From contig NZ_KI421500.1 of assembly GCF_000473145.1 (NCBI RefSeq), positions 1,364,225-1,428,224 on the forward strand: DNA of 64,000 nt. Reading direction: 5' to 3'. Under the pieces are notes generated by a model. It saw nothing but the letters and a program-made list of their open reading frames with translations. It was not told where the DNA came from and searched no databases. The translations under genes were made by a program, and so were the position numbers. This stretch comes from Leisingera daeponensis DSM 23529 (GTDB lineage Bacteria; Pseudomonadota; Alphaproteobacteria; Rhodobacterales; Rhodobacteraceae). Positions 27,820 through 37,092 of this stretch are shown piece by piece (position 1 is the first letter of the stretch; each line of letters opens with the position of its first letter).

Positions 27820-29400
27820 TTATTTCACCCGCGCAATCCGCCCGTCGGTATAGGGCGTATAGGGGCCTTGCGCCGCCAGATATTCCGCCAGCACATCCGC
27901 CAGATCCGGGCCGAAGTCGTAGGCGTTCTTGTCGTCGCCTTCGAACATCGCATAGCCGTCGCCGCCGTTGCGGACGTAATCGTTGGTGACCACCACATAG
28001 GTCTTGGCCGGATCAATGGGCACAAAGCCCGCGCCCTCCGCCACCATCACATCCTTGACCCGGCCCTCGTTCGGAGCCACGGAAGCATCCCAGCTGAACG
28101 TCAGCCCCGCCACCTGCGGGAAGCGGCCCTTGACGTCCTCCACCTGGCTGACACCGTTCTCCAGCGCCTCGACCAGCGTCTTGCCGTCAATCTCAAAGGT
28201 CGACAGCGTGTTCTGGAACGGCAGGATGGTCAGCACCTCGCCCATGGTGACTTCGCCTGCATCCAGGCTCGCGCGGATCCCGCCGGAGTTGGCGATGGCG
28301 ATGGTCACGCCCTGATCCTTGACCCGGTCCAGCATCGCATCGGCCACCAGATTGCCCATCTGGCACTCCTGCACCCGGCAGACATCGCGGCTGCCTTCGA
28401 TGGGTTCAGCGGCCTCCGCCACCACCTTGTTGCGGATCTCATCCAGCGGCTGCGCCAGTTCCGCGATCCGGTCCAGCGTTGCCGCATCCTCACTGACAGC
28501 GGCATCCATGATCAGCGGCTCGCCTTCCGCGCGGATCACATTGCCCGCATCGTCGAAGGTCACGGTCAGCTCGCCCAGGAACTTGCCATAGGCATAGGCC
28601 TGCACGATCTGCACCCCGTTCACCACGGTCGGATACGGGCCTGCGGCCTTCTCGGAGGTGTTGGACAGGTAGGTGTTCGAATGCCCGCCGACGATCACAT
28701 CCACCCCGGTGGTCTCCGCCGCCACCCGCTGATCCACGCCATAGCCGGAGTGGCTGAGAACCACGATCTTGTTCACGCCCTCGGCAGTCAGCCTGTCAAC
28801 CTCTGCCTGCACCGCCGCGACCGGGTCGGAGAACTGCACGTTCTTGCCGGGGCTTGCCAGCTCATGCGTGTCCTCCGGCGTCAGGCCGATGAGGCCGATC
28901 TTCTCGCCGCCGCGCTCGATCACCGTGGATTTCTTCAGCACATCCGCCAGCGCCGGTTCCGCGGACACATCCGCATTGGACATCAGGACCGGAAAGCCCA
29001 CCGCATCCATGAACCCGCGCAGCACCTCCGGGCCGTCGTCGAACTCGTGGTTGCCGACGGTCATCCCGTCATAGCCCAGCTTGGTCATGAACTCCGCCGC
29101 GGCCTTGCCCTTGTAGTAGGTATAAAACAGCGAGCCCTGGAACTGGTCGCCGCCATCCACCAGGATCGCGTTCTCCGCCCGCTCGCGGGCCTCAGCAATC
29201 GCCGTCACCAGCCGCGCGGTGCCGCCGAAACACTTGCCCTCAGCCTGATCCTCGGCATCGCAGGTGCTGTCGTATTTGTTGATCGGCTCGAACCGCGAAT
29301 GGAAATCATTGGTGTGCAGGATGGTCAGCCTGTACTCCGCCGCCGCCGCACCGGCGGTCAGGGCCAGGGCGGCAACCGAAGTGAGAATGCGTGCAATCAT
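27820..29400 (-). CDS. secreted 5'-nucleotidase/2',3'-cyclic phosphodiesterase family protein
   Basis: A 526-residue UshA-like protein. Residues 1-21 are a Sec signal peptide (LTSVAALALTAGAAAA). The metallophosphatase domain has LHTNDFHSRFEP, VDGGDQFQGS, VGNHEFDDG and VGGHSNTYLS, supplying the dinuclear metal ligands. The C-terminal 5'-nucleotidase domain has ANSGGIRASLDAG and YVVVTNDYVRNGGDGY. It hydrolyses extracellular nucleotides, a source of phosphate and nucleosides, which may connect with the salvage genes at 51-55 kb (inference). GGGAG upstream supports the start at 29400. Two cysteine pairs (TCDAEDQAEGKC, VCRVQEC) suggest disulfides. Confidence 0.9.
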   Translation of the reverse strand: MIARILTSVAALALTAGAAAAEYRLTILHTNDFHSRFEPINKYDSTCDAEDQAEGKCFGGTARLVTAIAEARERAENAILVDGGDQFQGSLFYTYYKGKAAAEFMTKLGYDGMTVGNHEFDDGPEVLRGFMDAVGFPVLMSNADVSAEPALADVLKKSTVIERGGEKIGLIGLTPEDTHELASPGKNVQFSDPVAAVQAEVDRLTAEGVNKIVVLSHSGYGVDQRVAAETTGVDVIVGGHSNTYLSNTSEKAAGPYPTVVNGVQIVQAYAYGKFLGELTVTFDDAGNVIRAEGEPLIMDAAVSEDAATLDRIAELAQPLDEIRNKVVAEAAEPIEGSRDVCRVQECQMGNLVADAMLDRVKDQGVTIAIANSGGIRASLDAGEVTMGEVLTILPFQNTLSTFEIDGKTLVEALENGVSQVEDVKGRFPQVAGLTFSWDASVAPNEGRVKDVMVAEGAGFVPIDPAKTYVVVTNDYVRNGGDGYAMFEGDDKNAYDFGPDLADVLAEYLAAQGPYTPYTDGRIARVK

Positions 29401-29562
29401 GAGGAGCGCTCCCGTTATTCTGTTTTGCCCAAGCCTGCGCCCAAAGCCCGCGCCGGTCAAAGGGGAAAAGCCGCCGCGCTGGCTCCCCTTGCGTCAGCGT
29501 GACCAGCCGCACCGCATCCAATCCCCCTTGATTCCGCAGCAATCGCAGGGCATCAGACCGTC

Positions 29563-29901
29563 ATGCTGATTTACAAGATTTTCCGGGCGGACGAATGGGC
29601 CGCGCTGCAAGCCGCGGGCGAGACCAGCGGCGCGCCGATTGATGTTGCGGACGGCTATGTCCATTTCTCCACCGCCACCCAGGCGGCGGAAACCGCGGCC
29701 AAGCATTTCGCCGGCGCCGAGGGGCTGACCCTGCTGGCCTGCGATGCCGGCGCGATGGGCGAAGACCTGAAATGGGAAGTGTCCCGCGGCGGCGCCGAGT
29801 TCCCCCACCTCTACCGCAATATCCGCCTGTCGGACGTGGTCTGGGCCAAGCCGCTGCCGCTGGCGGAAGGCGTGCATCAGTTCCCCGAGGAGATGGCATG
29901 A
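29563..29901 (+). CDS. DUF952 protein
   Basis: A 112-residue single DUF952 domain: [37 protein letters not shown], with the conserved DGYVHFS motif. Some related folds resemble ADP-ribosyltransferases (RNA 2'-phosphotransferase/ART-like), but activity is unproven. Its stop overlaps the pyrD start (ATGA), and arsC follows in the same way, so the three genes form one operon. Confidence 0.85.
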   Translation: MLIYKIFRADEWAALQAAGETSGAPIDVADGYVHFSTATQAAETAAKHFAGAEGLTLLACDAGAMGEDLKWEVSRGGAEFPHLYRNIRLSDVVWAKPLPLAEGVHQFPEEMA

Positions 29902-30956
29902 AGCTGACCGAGAAGCTGGCCCTTGCCGCCATGCACCAGATTGATCCGGAGGCTGCGCACGGGCTGTCGATCAAGGCGCTGACCATGGGGCTGGCACCGG
30001 CCCCCGGCCCGGTCACCTCACCCCGGCTCAGGACCACGCTGGCGGGGATTGAGCTGCCGAACCCGGTGGGCCTCGCCGCAGGCTATGACAAGAACGCCGA
30101 GGCGCTGGCGCCGCTGGCGAAGTCCGGGTTCGGCTTCATCGAGGTTGGCGCCGCCACCCCGCGCCCGCAGCCCGGCAACCCCAAGCCGCGCCTGTTCCGC
30201 CTGACCGAGGACAAGGCGGCCATCAACCGCTTCGGCTTCAACAACGAGGGGATGGAGGCGATCGGTGCGCGTCTGGCGCAGCGGCCCGGCGATGCGGTCA
30301 TCGGGCTGAACCTCGGCGCCAACAAGGACAGCGCCGACCGTGCCGCGGATTTTGCCAAGGTGCTGGCCCACTGCGGCGCGCATCTGGACTTTGCCACTGT
30401 CAACGTGTCCTCCCCGAACACCGAGAAGCTGCGCGACCTGCAGGGCAAGGCGGCGCTGTCGGCGCTGCTGGCGGGCGTCATTGAAACCCGCGACGGCCTC
30501 AGCCGCCGGGTGCCGGTGTTCCTGAAGATCGCCCCGGATCTGGACCGTGCAGGGATCGAGGACATCGCCGCCGTCGCCGTGGAAACCGGCATCGACGCGG
30601 TGATTGCCACCAACACCACCCTGTCGCGCGATGGCTTGCACAGCGCCCATAAGGGCGAGGCCGGCGGCCTGTCCGGCGCGCCGCTGTTTGAAAGATCCAC
30701 CCGGGTTCTGGCGCAGCTGTCGGAGCTTCTGGATGGCCAGGTGCCGCTGGTCGGCGTCGGCGGCATCAGCACGGCAGAGCAGGCCTATGCCAAGATCTGC
30801 GCCGGGGCCAGCGCGGTGCAGTTCTACACCGCGATGGTCTATGGCGGGCTGTCGCTGGCGGGCGATATCGCGCGCGGGCTGGATGACTTGCTGGCCCGCG
30901 ACGGGTTTGAAAACGTCGCGCAAGCGGTTGGCACGAAACGGAAGGACTGGCTGTGA
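29898..30956 (+). CDS. pyrD: dihydroorotate dehydrogenase (quinone), class 2
   Basis: A 352-residue enzyme of pyrimidine synthesis that oxidises dihydroorotate and reduces membrane quinone through FMN. The N-terminal helix ([27 protein letters not shown]) is the class-2 membrane-association element. FMN and substrate sites are visible: [25 protein letters not shown], the catalytic serine loop [26 protein letters not shown] and VGVGGIS. The start at 29898 overlaps the DUF952 stop by ATGA. Length is normal (336 in E. coli). Confidence 0.95.
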   Translation: MKLTEKLALAAMHQIDPEAAHGLSIKALTMGLAPAPGPVTSPRLRTTLAGIELPNPVGLAAGYDKNAEALAPLAKSGFGFIEVGAATPRPQPGNPKPRLFRLTEDKAAINRFGFNNEGMEAIGARLAQRPGDAVIGLNLGANKDSADRAADFAKVLAHCGAHLDFATVNVSSPNTEKLRDLQGKAALSALLAGVIETRDGLSRRVPVFLKIAPDLDRAGIEDIAAVAVETGIDAVIATNTTLSRDGLHSAHKGEAGGLSGAPLFERSTRVLAQLSELLDGQVPLVGVGGISTAEQAYAKICAGASAVQFYTAMVYGGLSLAGDIARGLDDLLARDGFENVAQAVGTKRKDWL

Positions 30957-31294
30957 TCACCTATTGGCATAACCCGCGCTGTTCGAAATCCCGCGCTGGC
31001 CTGGCGCTGCTGGAAGAGCGCGGTGCTGACGTGCAGGTGCGGCTCTACCTGCAGGATGCGCCCTCGGTCGCGGAGATCAAGGCGGTGCAGGCGGCGCTTG
31101 GCGTTTCCGCGGCGGAGATGATGCGCACCGGCGAGAAGGTGTTCAAGGAGCTGGGCCTCACGAAGGACAGCGGCGAAGCGGACCTGCTGGCGGCGATGGC
31201 CGCGCATCCGGTCCTGATCGAGCGGCCGATTGCGATCCAGGACGGAAAGGCTGTGATCGGGCGGCCCACGGAGGCGATTGAAGCGCTGCTGTAG
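30953..31294 (+). CDS. arsC: ArsC-family protein (glutaredoxin-type arsenate reductase-like)
   Basis: A 113-residue ArsC/Spx-fold protein with a GTG start overlapping the pyrD stop. The catalytic cysteine is C10 in HNPRCSKSR, and LIERPIAI provides the conserved Arg-Pro-Ile segment. This is the layout of glutaredoxin-dependent arsenate reductases (ArsC/YffB). No arsenic genes are near, so a YffB-like or general thiol role is equally possible. Confidence 0.82.
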   Translation: MITYWHNPRCSKSRAGLALLEERGADVQVRLYLQDAPSVAEIKAVQAALGVSAAEMMRTGEKVFKELGLTKDSGEADLLAAMAAHPVLIERPIAIQDGKAVIGRPTEAIEALL

Positions 31295-31322
31295 CCGTTT
31301 CCCAACGCAGAAAACGGGCGGC

Positions 31323-32642
31323 TCAGGTGCCCACCTGGGCCTCCAGCCGCGGATAGCGCAGGCCCAGCGTCACGCCGCGGGCAATGTTCAGCACCATCAG
31401 CGACGCCCATAGCCCGTGATTGCCGAACACCGGCACCAGCACCAGCAGCGCCAGCACATAGACCGCCACTGCCTGCACCATCGCCCGGCGCATTTCGCGG
31501 GTCCAGGTGGCGCCGATATAGATGCCGTCGAACATGTAGCTCGCGACACTCAGCACCGGCGCCAGCACCACCCACAGCAGATAGGCACGGCCCGCGTCGC
31601 GCACTTCCGGCGCGGTGGCCATCAGGTCGATCACCGCAGGCCCGGCCAAGGCAAACCCCGCCCCCAGAAGCAGCGCGCCGCCGGTGCTCCACTGTGCGGC
31701 AATCACCGCCGCCCGGCGCAGCCTTGCGCGGGCGCGTGCGCCGACCGCCCCGCCCACCAGCGCTTCGGCGGCAAAGGCAAAGCCGTCGAGCGCAAAGGCG
31801 GTGACCGACAGGAACTGCAGCAGGATCTGGTTGGCGGCCAGGTTCACGTCGCCGACGCCGGAGCTGATGAACAGGAAGGTGGTGAACGACCCCGTGAGCA
31901 GCACCGAGCGCACCATGATGTCGCCGTTCACCTGCATCATCCGCTTGAGCCGCGCCGGGTCGGACACCCGCGCCCAATCGCGCCATTGCTCGCCCGCAAA
32001 GGCATCGCGGCACAGGTACAGCCCCAGCGCCAGCCCGGTCCATTCGGCAATCAGCGTGGCCAGGGCGACACCTTCGACGCCCCAGCCCAGCCCCAGCACG
32101 AACCACAGGTCCAGAACGATGTTCAGCCCATTCATCCAGACCTGCAGCAGGAACACGCCGCGGGTGCGCTCCACCGCGATCAGCCAGCCGGTCACGGCAT
32201 AAAGCGCAATGGTGGCAGGCGCACCCCAGATGCGGATTTCCAGATAGGCACGGGCCAGGGTTTCGACCTCGGGACTGGCAGGCGCCAGCGCGAAGGCGCC
32301 CCAGAAAACTGCCGCTTGCGCGATGATGAACAGCGCCCCGGCAGCAAAGGCCAGCAGGAGGCCGCGCATCAGCAGAGCCCCGGTTTCGGCCCGGTCCCCT
32401 GCCCCGCGCGCCTGCGCGGCGAGGCCGGTGGTGCCCATGCGAAGGAAGCCGAAGATCCAGTACACCGCCGCCAGGATTGCCGCGGCGATGCCGACCGCGC
32501 CAATCGGGGCGGCCTGCCCCATCTGCCCGACCACGCCAGTGTCAACAGCGCCCAGGATGGGCACGGTGGCATTGGACAGGACAATCGGCAAGGCGATCCT
32601 GAGCACCCGGGCGTGGGTGATCCCGGTGTCCGCGCTGCTCAT
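31323..32642 (-). CDS. MATE-family (DinF-like) efflux transporter
   Basis: A 439-residue transporter with 12 predicted membrane helices in two MatE halves. N-terminal motifs are RIALPIVLSNATVPILGAVDTGVVG and FGFLRMGTTGLAAQARGAGD; the second half repeats the pattern with YMFDGIYIGATW. DinF-type exporters use Na+ or H+ gradients to expel drugs or oxidised metabolites. It begins four bases after the upstream thioesterase and so closes a three-gene minus-strand operon. Substrate unknown. Confidence 0.9.
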   Translation of the reverse strand: MSSADTGITHARVLRIALPIVLSNATVPILGAVDTGVVGQMGQAAPIGAVGIAAAILAAVYWIFGFLRMGTTGLAAQARGAGDRAETGALLMRGLLLAFAAGALFIIAQAAVFWGAFALAPASPEVETLARAYLEIRIWGAPATIALYAVTGWLIAVERTRGVFLLQVWMNGLNIVLDLWFVLGLGWGVEGVALATLIAEWTGLALGLYLCRDAFAGEQWRDWARVSDPARLKRMMQVNGDIMVRSVLLTGSFTTFLFISSGVGDVNLAANQILLQFLSVTAFALDGFAFAAEALVGGAVGARARARLRRAAVIAAQWSTGGALLLGAGFALAGPAVIDLMATAPEVRDAGRAYLLWVVLAPVLSVASYMFDGIYIGATWTREMRRAMVQAVAVYVLALLVLVPVFGNHGLWASLMVLNIARGVTLGLRYPRLEAQVGT

Positions 32643-32646
32643 GAAC

Positions 32647-33165
32647 TCAGCCTTCGCCGCTTGCGTCCTGCGGCATCAGGAAATGGCCGGTGGCCTGGGC
32701 AAACAGCTTGTCCTTGTGGTCCTGCCAGGCCTCCACATGCACCGAGGCATAACGGCGGCCGGAGCGGTTCACACGGGCGCGGGCATAGGCATCGCGCGGC
32801 AGGCCCGAGCGCAGGTAGTCCACGGTGAAGTCGATGGTCTTGGGCTGTCGCGGCAGGTTGCCCTTGGCCATCTCGGCCGGGTCCAGATCGCCGGATTCGA
32901 TGCGCGGCCAGAGGAAGGACCAGTTGAGCGTGATCATCGCCGTGATTTCCAGAAAGGCCGCGGTCACGCCGCCGTGGATGGCCGGCAGAAACGGGTTGCC
33001 GATCAGCTTGTCCTCGAAATTCAGCTGCGCCGTCAGCTCATCGCCGCGGCGGTCGAAGGTCACGTTCAGAAAACGGATGTAGGGCACCGAATCCACCAGC
33101 GCCGACAGCGCGGCATCGCGGCGCTGCTTGACCACCTGGATCGGTTCGGGACGGGGGCGGCTCAA
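32647..33165 (-). CDS. PaaI-type hotdog thioesterase, TTG start
   Basis: A 172-residue hotdog-fold thioesterase: [32 protein letters not shown], then [24 protein letters not shown] and a closing strand. The IHGG motif is typical of the PaaI group acting on acyl-CoA esters. The only reasonable start is TTG 33165, which overlaps the upstream thioesterase stop (TTGA); no ATG lies in the N-terminal part. Translational coupling to the preceding gene is likely. The C-terminal tail (about 25 residues) is longer than in its neighbour. Confidence 0.83.
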   Translation of the reverse strand: MSRPRPEPIQVVKQRRDAALSALVDSVPYIRFLNVTFDRRGDELTAQLNFEDKLIGNPFLPAIHGGVTAAFLEITAMITLNWSFLWPRIESGDLDPAEMAKGNLPRQPKTIDFTVDYLRSGLPRDAYARARVNRSGRRYASVHVEAWQDHKDKLFAQATGHFLMPQDASGEG

Positions 33166-33584
33166 AACTTCTTCTCCACGGTAAAGGCGCCTGCGGCGGT
33201 GGCCACGGGACGGTCCGCGTCCTCATCCATCGCCACGGCGCGGACAAAGGCGACAGAGCGGGTGATGTGGTGGCAGGTGGCGCGGGTGGTGATTGCCTGG
33301 CCAGGGGTCGCAGGCCGCATGTAGTCGATGCGCAGGTCGATGGTGGCGGTGCCGCCGGGCGCCGACGGGTGGCTCATCACCGCCGCGCCGCAGCATGTGT
33401 CCATCAGGGCCGACACCGCGCCGCCGTGAATCACCCCGGTCGCCGGGTCGCCGATCAGCTTTTCGTCATAGGCCATGCGGATCTCGGCGGTGCCGTCGCC
33501 GATCTCTGTCAGCTTCATGCCCAGTTGCTTGGCATGGGGAATCGCTTCGATGAACTGGCGAGCGAGCTGGGTCTTGTCGGCCAT
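33162..33584 (-). CDS. PaaI-type hotdog thioesterase
   Basis: A 140-residue hotdog thioesterase with [29 protein letters not shown] and [20 protein letters not shown] 33584 follows AAGGGAC and is preferred over an extension to 33734 that would overlap the divergent merR promoter region. It is the first gene of a minus-strand operon with a second thioesterase and a MATE pump. The two thioesterases are only distantly alike, so they may act on different acyl-CoAs or as a pair (inference). Confidence 0.87.
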   Translation of the reverse strand: MADKTQLARQFIEAIPHAKQLGMKLTEIGDGTAEIRMAYDEKLIGDPATGVIHGGAVSALMDTCCGAAVMSHPSAPGGTATIDLRIDYMRPATPGQAITTRATCHHITRSVAFVRAVAMDEDADRPVATAAGAFTVEKKF

Positions 33585-33659
33585 GGGGCTGTCCCTTTGA
33601 AATCTCTGCCCTATCTTTGGCTGCGGCCCGGCGAAAGCGCAAGTGTGCCGCCACGGAGG

Positions 33660-33682
33660 TTGCACTGTTCGCTGCAAGTGCA
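33660..33682. promoter_or_regulatory. inverted repeat in the divergent thioesterase/merR promoter region
   Basis: TTGCA-N8-TGCAA (33660-33677) and, overlapping it, TGCACT-N10-AGTGCA (33661-33682) lie 27-49 bases before the first merR gene. TTGCAC here could also be a -35 element with TAGGTT (33683-33688) as the -10, 17 bases on. An operator within the promoter is the classic MerR arrangement, so autoregulation is plausible. Confidence 0.4.
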
Positions 33683-33708
33683 TAGGTTCCCGGCAAGGGA
33701 GAAAACGG

Positions 33709-34077
33709 ATGACCGACAACAGATTGTCATTCAAGGAAATGTGCGCAGAGTTCGACGTTACGCCGCGGACGCTGCGCTATTATGAATACATCGAACTCTT
33801 GCAGCCGGACCGCGAGGGCCGGTCGCGCTATTACGGCGCGCGGGAGCGTGCCCGGATGAAGCTGATCCTGCGCGGGCGCAAGTTCGGCTTTCAGCTGGAA
33901 GAGATCCGCCAGTGGCTGCTGATCTATGAGGAAGAGGGCAACGACGCCCAGAACCGCGCCTTCATGGAAATGGCCGACCGCCAGCTAGCGGAACTGGAAA
34001 AGCAGCGCGAACAGATCAACGAAGCCATTGAAGAACTGAGCGCCTTGCGCGCCAGCACCAAGGCGCAGCTGAAGTAA
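33709..34077 (+). CDS. MerR-family transcriptional regulator (first of two)
   Basis: A 122-residue regulator starting at ATG 33709 behind AAGGGAGA. The N-terminal MerR helix-turn-helix and wing are [22 protein letters not shown] and [34 protein letters not shown] coiled-coil C-terminal helix follows ([22 protein letters not shown]), with no metal-binding cysteines. This short, cysteine-free form fits acyl-CoA or small-molecule regulators such as LiuR-type MerR proteins rather than metal sensors. The related second copy and beta-oxidation genes downstream support control of acyl-CoA catabolism (inference). Confidence 0.85.
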   Translation: MTDNRLSFKEMCAEFDVTPRTLRYYEYIELLQPDREGRSRYYGARERARMKLILRGRKFGFQLEEIRQWLLIYEEEGNDAQNRAFMEMADRQLAELEKQREQINEAIEELSALRASTKAQLK

Positions 34078-34392
34078 ACCCGCCGCCGCGGCACCAGAAG
34101 CCAGCCGGGCCGGAAGGCGCCGGCGCCTTGGTGCCGCCGCGTCCGGCCGGGTGCATGACACCTGCCAACCCCTTCTGAAGTTTGGAAAATTTTCACCCGC
34201 CACGTGCTGGCGCGATGGCGCAGCCACGCCTTTGGCTTGGCTGGACGGCCCTGTGCGCCGCGCCGCAAAGCCAAAGGCAGGCGCAGGTTCGCGCCTCCAG
34301 AGCCGCCCCCGTCCGCCCCCGGCCGCCCGCGCGGCGCAGGGCCGCGCTGCCCCATACCCCTCTCCCGCGCGCATTGCTGCAGGCCAAATAAG

Positions 34393-34407
34393 GTTCGTAT
34401 TACGAAC
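34393..34407. promoter_or_regulatory. perfect inverted repeat, candidate operator
   Basis: GTTCGTA-T-TACGAAC, a 7-1-7 perfect palindrome 116 bases before the second merR start, in a locally AT-rich promoter-like stretch. A likely protein-binding site; the binder is unknown. Confidence 0.5.
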
Positions 34408-34440
34408 TGTCACCGCTCTCAAAGTGACGCAACGTACAAC

Positions 34441-34454
34441 TTACGTAAACGTAA
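34441..34454. promoter_or_regulatory. TTACG-N4-CGTAA inverted repeat, candidate MerR (LiuR-like) operator
   Basis: TTACG-TAAA-CGTAA, extendable to ACTTACG/CGTAAAGT with one mismatch. From memory, LiuR-type MerR regulators of branched-chain and fatty-acid catabolism bind AT-rich palindromes with ACG/CGT half-sites like this one. It lies 69 bases before the second merR gene and upstream of the acyl-CoA dehydrogenase run. Confidence 0.5.
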
Positions 34455-34522
34455 AGTCAGTCTTGATCGAAAAGCCGGAAGTGCTCAGCTTAGGGCTGCA
34501 CCAAGCCGTAAGAGTGACGACG

Positions 34523-34924
34523 ATGACCGAAGAAACCATGACCATCCGCGAGATGTGCGAGGCCTTTGACGTGACGCCCCGCACCCTGCGGTTCTACGAA
34601 GCCAAGGAACTGCTGTTCCCGATCCGCGACGGCCAGAAGCGGCTGTTCACCAAGCGCGACCGTGCCCGCCTGAAGCTGATTCTGCGCGGCAAGCGGTTCG
34701 GGTTCAGCCTGGAGGAAATCCGGCAGCTGCTGGACCTGTACCATGTCGGCGACCAGCAGGTGACTCAGCTGACCAAGACATTTGAGATTGCCAAGGACCG
34801 GCTCGACGACATGGAGCGCCAGCGCGAGGAGCTGACCGAGGCAATCGAGGATCTGAAAGACCAGCTCGCCTGGGGTGAAAAGATGATCGCCTCAATGCGG
34901 GCCCAGAAAAAGGCTGCCGAATAA
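34523..34924 (+). CDS. MerR-family transcriptional regulator (second of two)
   Basis: A 133-residue regulator similar along its length to the protein at 33709-34077: [57 protein letters not shown], then a long coiled coil (DRLDDMERQREELTEAIEDLKDQL). There are no sensor cysteines beyond one in the N-terminal helix. ATG 34523 is used; ATG 34538 is a possible alternative. A 74-base space separates it from the acyl-CoA dehydrogenase gene, so it may lead the catabolic operon. Resemblance to LiuR/PsrA-like control of acyl-CoA breakdown is inference from family and context. Confidence 0.85.
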   Translation: MTEETMTIREMCEAFDVTPRTLRFYEAKELLFPIRDGQKRLFTKRDRARLKLILRGKRFGFSLEEIRQLLDLYHVGDQQVTQLTKTFEIAKDRLDDMERQREELTEAIEDLKDQLAWGEKMIASMRAQKKAAE

Positions 34925-34998
34925 GCAGCCGCCCTGCCCCGTCTGCCGGCCTGTCCGGCCCCTGATCAAGTCCAACAAGACCCCCGAAGAGGACCCTA

Positions 34999-36780
34999 AT
35001 GCCTTCTTATACAGCCCCCGCAAAAGACGCCCAGTTTATTCTGCATGATGTCCTGAAGGTCTCGGCCCAGGATATCCCCGGCTACTCCGAACTGGAGCCC
35101 GAGTTCACCGGTGCCGTGCTGGAGGAAGCAGGCAAGATCGCCAGCGAAGTGCTGCACCCGCTGAACGTGGTGGGCGATCAGGAAGGCTGCCGCCTGGAAA
35201 ACGGCGTGGTCTACACCCCCAAAGGGTTCAAGGACGCCTTTGAGCAGGTCAAGGAAGGCGGCTGGCCGGGTATCGACATGCCGGAAGAGTTCGGCGGCCA
35301 GAACATGCCTTATGTGATCGGCACCGCAGTGGGCGAGTTCTTCTCGGCTGCCAACCAGGCGTTCACCATGTACCAGGGCCTGACCCACGGCGCCGCTTCG
35401 GCGATCCTGGCGCACGGCACCGACGAGCAGAAGGCAACTTATCTGCCGAATATGGTCAGCTGCCAGTGGACCGGCACCATGAACCTGACCGAACCGCATT
35501 GCGGCACCGACCTGGGCCTGATGCGCACCAAGGCGGAACCGCAGGATGACGGCAGCTTCCGCATCTCCGGCCAGAAGATCTTCATCTCCTCCGGCGATCA
35601 CGACATGGCGGAAAACATCGTGCACCTGGTGCTGGCCAAGATCCCCGGCGGCCCAGAGGGCATCAAGGGCGTGTCCCTGTTCATCGTGCCGAAGTTCCTG
35701 GTGAACGAGGACGGCAGCCTGGGCGAGCGCAACGGCGTCTCGGTCGGCAAGATCGAGGAGAAGATGGGCATCCACGGCAACTCCACCTGCGTGATGAACT
35801 ATGACGGCGCGGTGGGCTGGCTGCTGGGTGAAGAGCACAAAGGCATGCGCGCCATGTTCACCATGATGAACGAAGCGCGTGTGGGCGTTGGCATGCAGGG
35901 TCTGGCGCAGGCCGAGGCCGCCTATCAGAACGCGCTGGAATACGCCAAGGACCGGCTGCAGGGCCGCGATGTGACCGGCGCCAAGAACCCGGACGGCCCG
36001 GCCGATCCGCTGATCGTGCACCCGGACATCCGCCGCTCGCTGATGGATCAGAAAAGCTTTGCCGAAGGCGCGCGCGCGTTCCTGCTGTGGGGCGCCACCC
36101 TGATCGACCAGGCGCACCGCGCCGGCGACAAGGATGCCGACGGCCTGATCTCGCTGATGACCCCGGTGATCAAGGGCTTCCTGACCGATCAGGGCTATGA
36201 CATGACCGTGCAGGCGCAGCAGGTCTATGGCGGCCACGGCTACATCGAGGAATGGGGCATGTCGCAATACACCCGCGACGCCCGCATCGCGATGATCTAC
36301 GAGGGTGCCAACGGCGTGCAGGCGCTGGACCTGGTGGGCCGCAAGCTGGGCCAGCACGGCGGCAAGTACGTCCTGGCCTTCTTCGACATGGTGAAGAGCT
36401 TCTGCCAGGAAAACAAAGATATTTCCGAGGATTACACCAAGGACTTCATCAAACCCCTACAGGCGGCCTCCAAGGATCTGCAGGCGGCCGGCATGTTCTT
36501 CATGCAAACCGGCATGAAGGATCCCAATCAGGCGCTGGCAGGCTCCTACGACTTCATGCACCTGTTCGGCCACGTGTGCCTGGGCCTGATGTGGGCCCGG
36601 ATGGGCAAGGCGGCGCAGGAAGCGCTTGACGCGGGGGCCGGTGACGCGGCGTTCTATGAGACGAAACTCGCAACCGGCCGGTACTATATGGCACGGCGGC
36701 TGCCCGCGACCAAACTGCACCTGGCCCGCATCGAAAGCGGCGCGGAGACAGTGATGGCGCTGGACGCAGGCGCCTTCTGA
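34999..36780 (+). CDS. long acyl-CoA dehydrogenase of the DmdC type
   Basis: A 593-residue flavoprotein. It has the usual acyl-CoA dehydrogenase domains ([50 protein letters not shown]) plus the extra C-terminal helical domain that marks the long FadE/DmdC group. The catalytic base is the Glu in [19 protein letters not shown], placed as in DmdC. DmdC oxidises methylmercaptopropionyl-CoA in DMSP demethylation; close relatives act on ordinary acyl-CoAs, so the substrate is open. A DmdB-like ligase lies 11 kb downstream. The gene is preceded by GAAGAGGA and followed by a GC hairpin, and starts the beta-oxidation run. Confidence 0.85.
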   Translation: MPSYTAPAKDAQFILHDVLKVSAQDIPGYSELEPEFTGAVLEEAGKIASEVLHPLNVVGDQEGCRLENGVVYTPKGFKDAFEQVKEGGWPGIDMPEEFGGQNMPYVIGTAVGEFFSAANQAFTMYQGLTHGAASAILAHGTDEQKATYLPNMVSCQWTGTMNLTEPHCGTDLGLMRTKAEPQDDGSFRISGQKIFISSGDHDMAENIVHLVLAKIPGGPEGIKGVSLFIVPKFLVNEDGSLGERNGVSVGKIEEKMGIHGNSTCVMNYDGAVGWLLGEEHKGMRAMFTMMNEARVGVGMQGLAQAEAAYQNALEYAKDRLQGRDVTGAKNPDGPADPLIVHPDIRRSLMDQKSFAEGARAFLLWGATLIDQAHRAGDKDADGLISLMTPVIKGFLTDQGYDMTVQAQQVYGGHGYIEEWGMSQYTRDARIAMIYEGANGVQALDLVGRKLGQHGGKYVLAFFDMVKSFCQENKDISEDYTKDFIKPLQAASKDLQAAGMFFMQTGMKDPNQALAGSYDFMHLFGHVCLGLMWARMGKAAQEALDAGAGDAAFYETKLATGRYYMARRLPATKLHLARIESGAETVMALDAGAF

Positions 36781-36787
36781 CGCCTGA

Positions 36788-36810
36788 GGGCGCCCCGTCG
36801 CGGGGCGCCC
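36788..36810 (+). terminator. GC hairpin after the DmdC-type gene
   Basis: GGGCGCCCC-GTCGC-GGGGCGCCC, a perfect 9-bp stem seven bases after the stop. No T-tract; it could cut or merely attenuate transcription into the 70-residue gene. Confidence 0.55.
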
Positions 36811-36853
36811 GATACAGCCCCGGCCGGTGCCTTGACATGCAAAGGACCGATAG

Positions 36854-37066
36854 ATGCCGAAACGCTTCCGCCTGACCCGCCGCTTCCCCGTCGCGATGAC
36901 CGAGGACGGCTACCGCAAGCTCAGGAAATTTGCCCAGGAGGCGGGGCTGGACGAGGGAGAAGCGCTGTCATTCCTGTTCGAGCATTTCGACAGTGTGACA
37001 GACCAAGAGAACCTGACCCACCGGCTGCGGCTGTTCAACGCCGAGCTGGAGGCGCGCAAGAAGTAG
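36854..37066 (+). CDS. 70-residue protein of unknown function between two acyl-CoA dehydrogenases
   Basis: A small, soluble, basic protein with AAAGGA seven bases before ATG 36854. It has an Arg/Lys-rich N-terminus ([25 protein letters not shown]), an acidic middle ([20 protein letters not shown]) and a basic helical tail ([13 protein letters not shown]). The arrangement recalls short ribbon-helix-helix or helical accessory proteins, but I do not recognise a family. Its in-frame position 26 bases before the next acyl-CoA dehydrogenase suggests co-expression. Confidence 0.7.
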   Translation: MPKRFRLTRRFPVAMTEDGYRKLRKFAQEAGLDEGEALSFLFEHFDSVTDQENLTHRLRLFNAELEARKK

Positions 37067-37092
37067 GCCCGAACACGGCCAAGGGGAGAGAA

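Larger units (their letters stand above)
34078..34522 (+). other. 445-base non-coding region between two merR genes
   Basis: No convincing gene. The left end is highly structured: GCGGCACC (34088-34095) pairs with GGTGCCGC (34130-34137), and AAGGCGCC/GGCGCCTT (34114-34129) is a perfect 16-bp palindrome, together probably a terminator for the first merR. The middle is GC-rich low-complexity. The right end turns AT-rich and holds two inverted repeats described separately. A frame open through this stretch into the second merR has no family-like sequence before 34523. Confidence 0.6.

Noticed and set aside
30953..31294. Arsenic-resistance locus
   Set aside because: Only the ArsC-like gene is present, in an operon with pyrD; no arsR, arsB or acr3 adjacent.
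34151..34522. N-terminal extension of the second MerR protein by 124 codons
   Set aside because: MerR proteins begin at the helix-turn-helix; the extension is Arg/Pro/Ala-rich and runs over the candidate operators.
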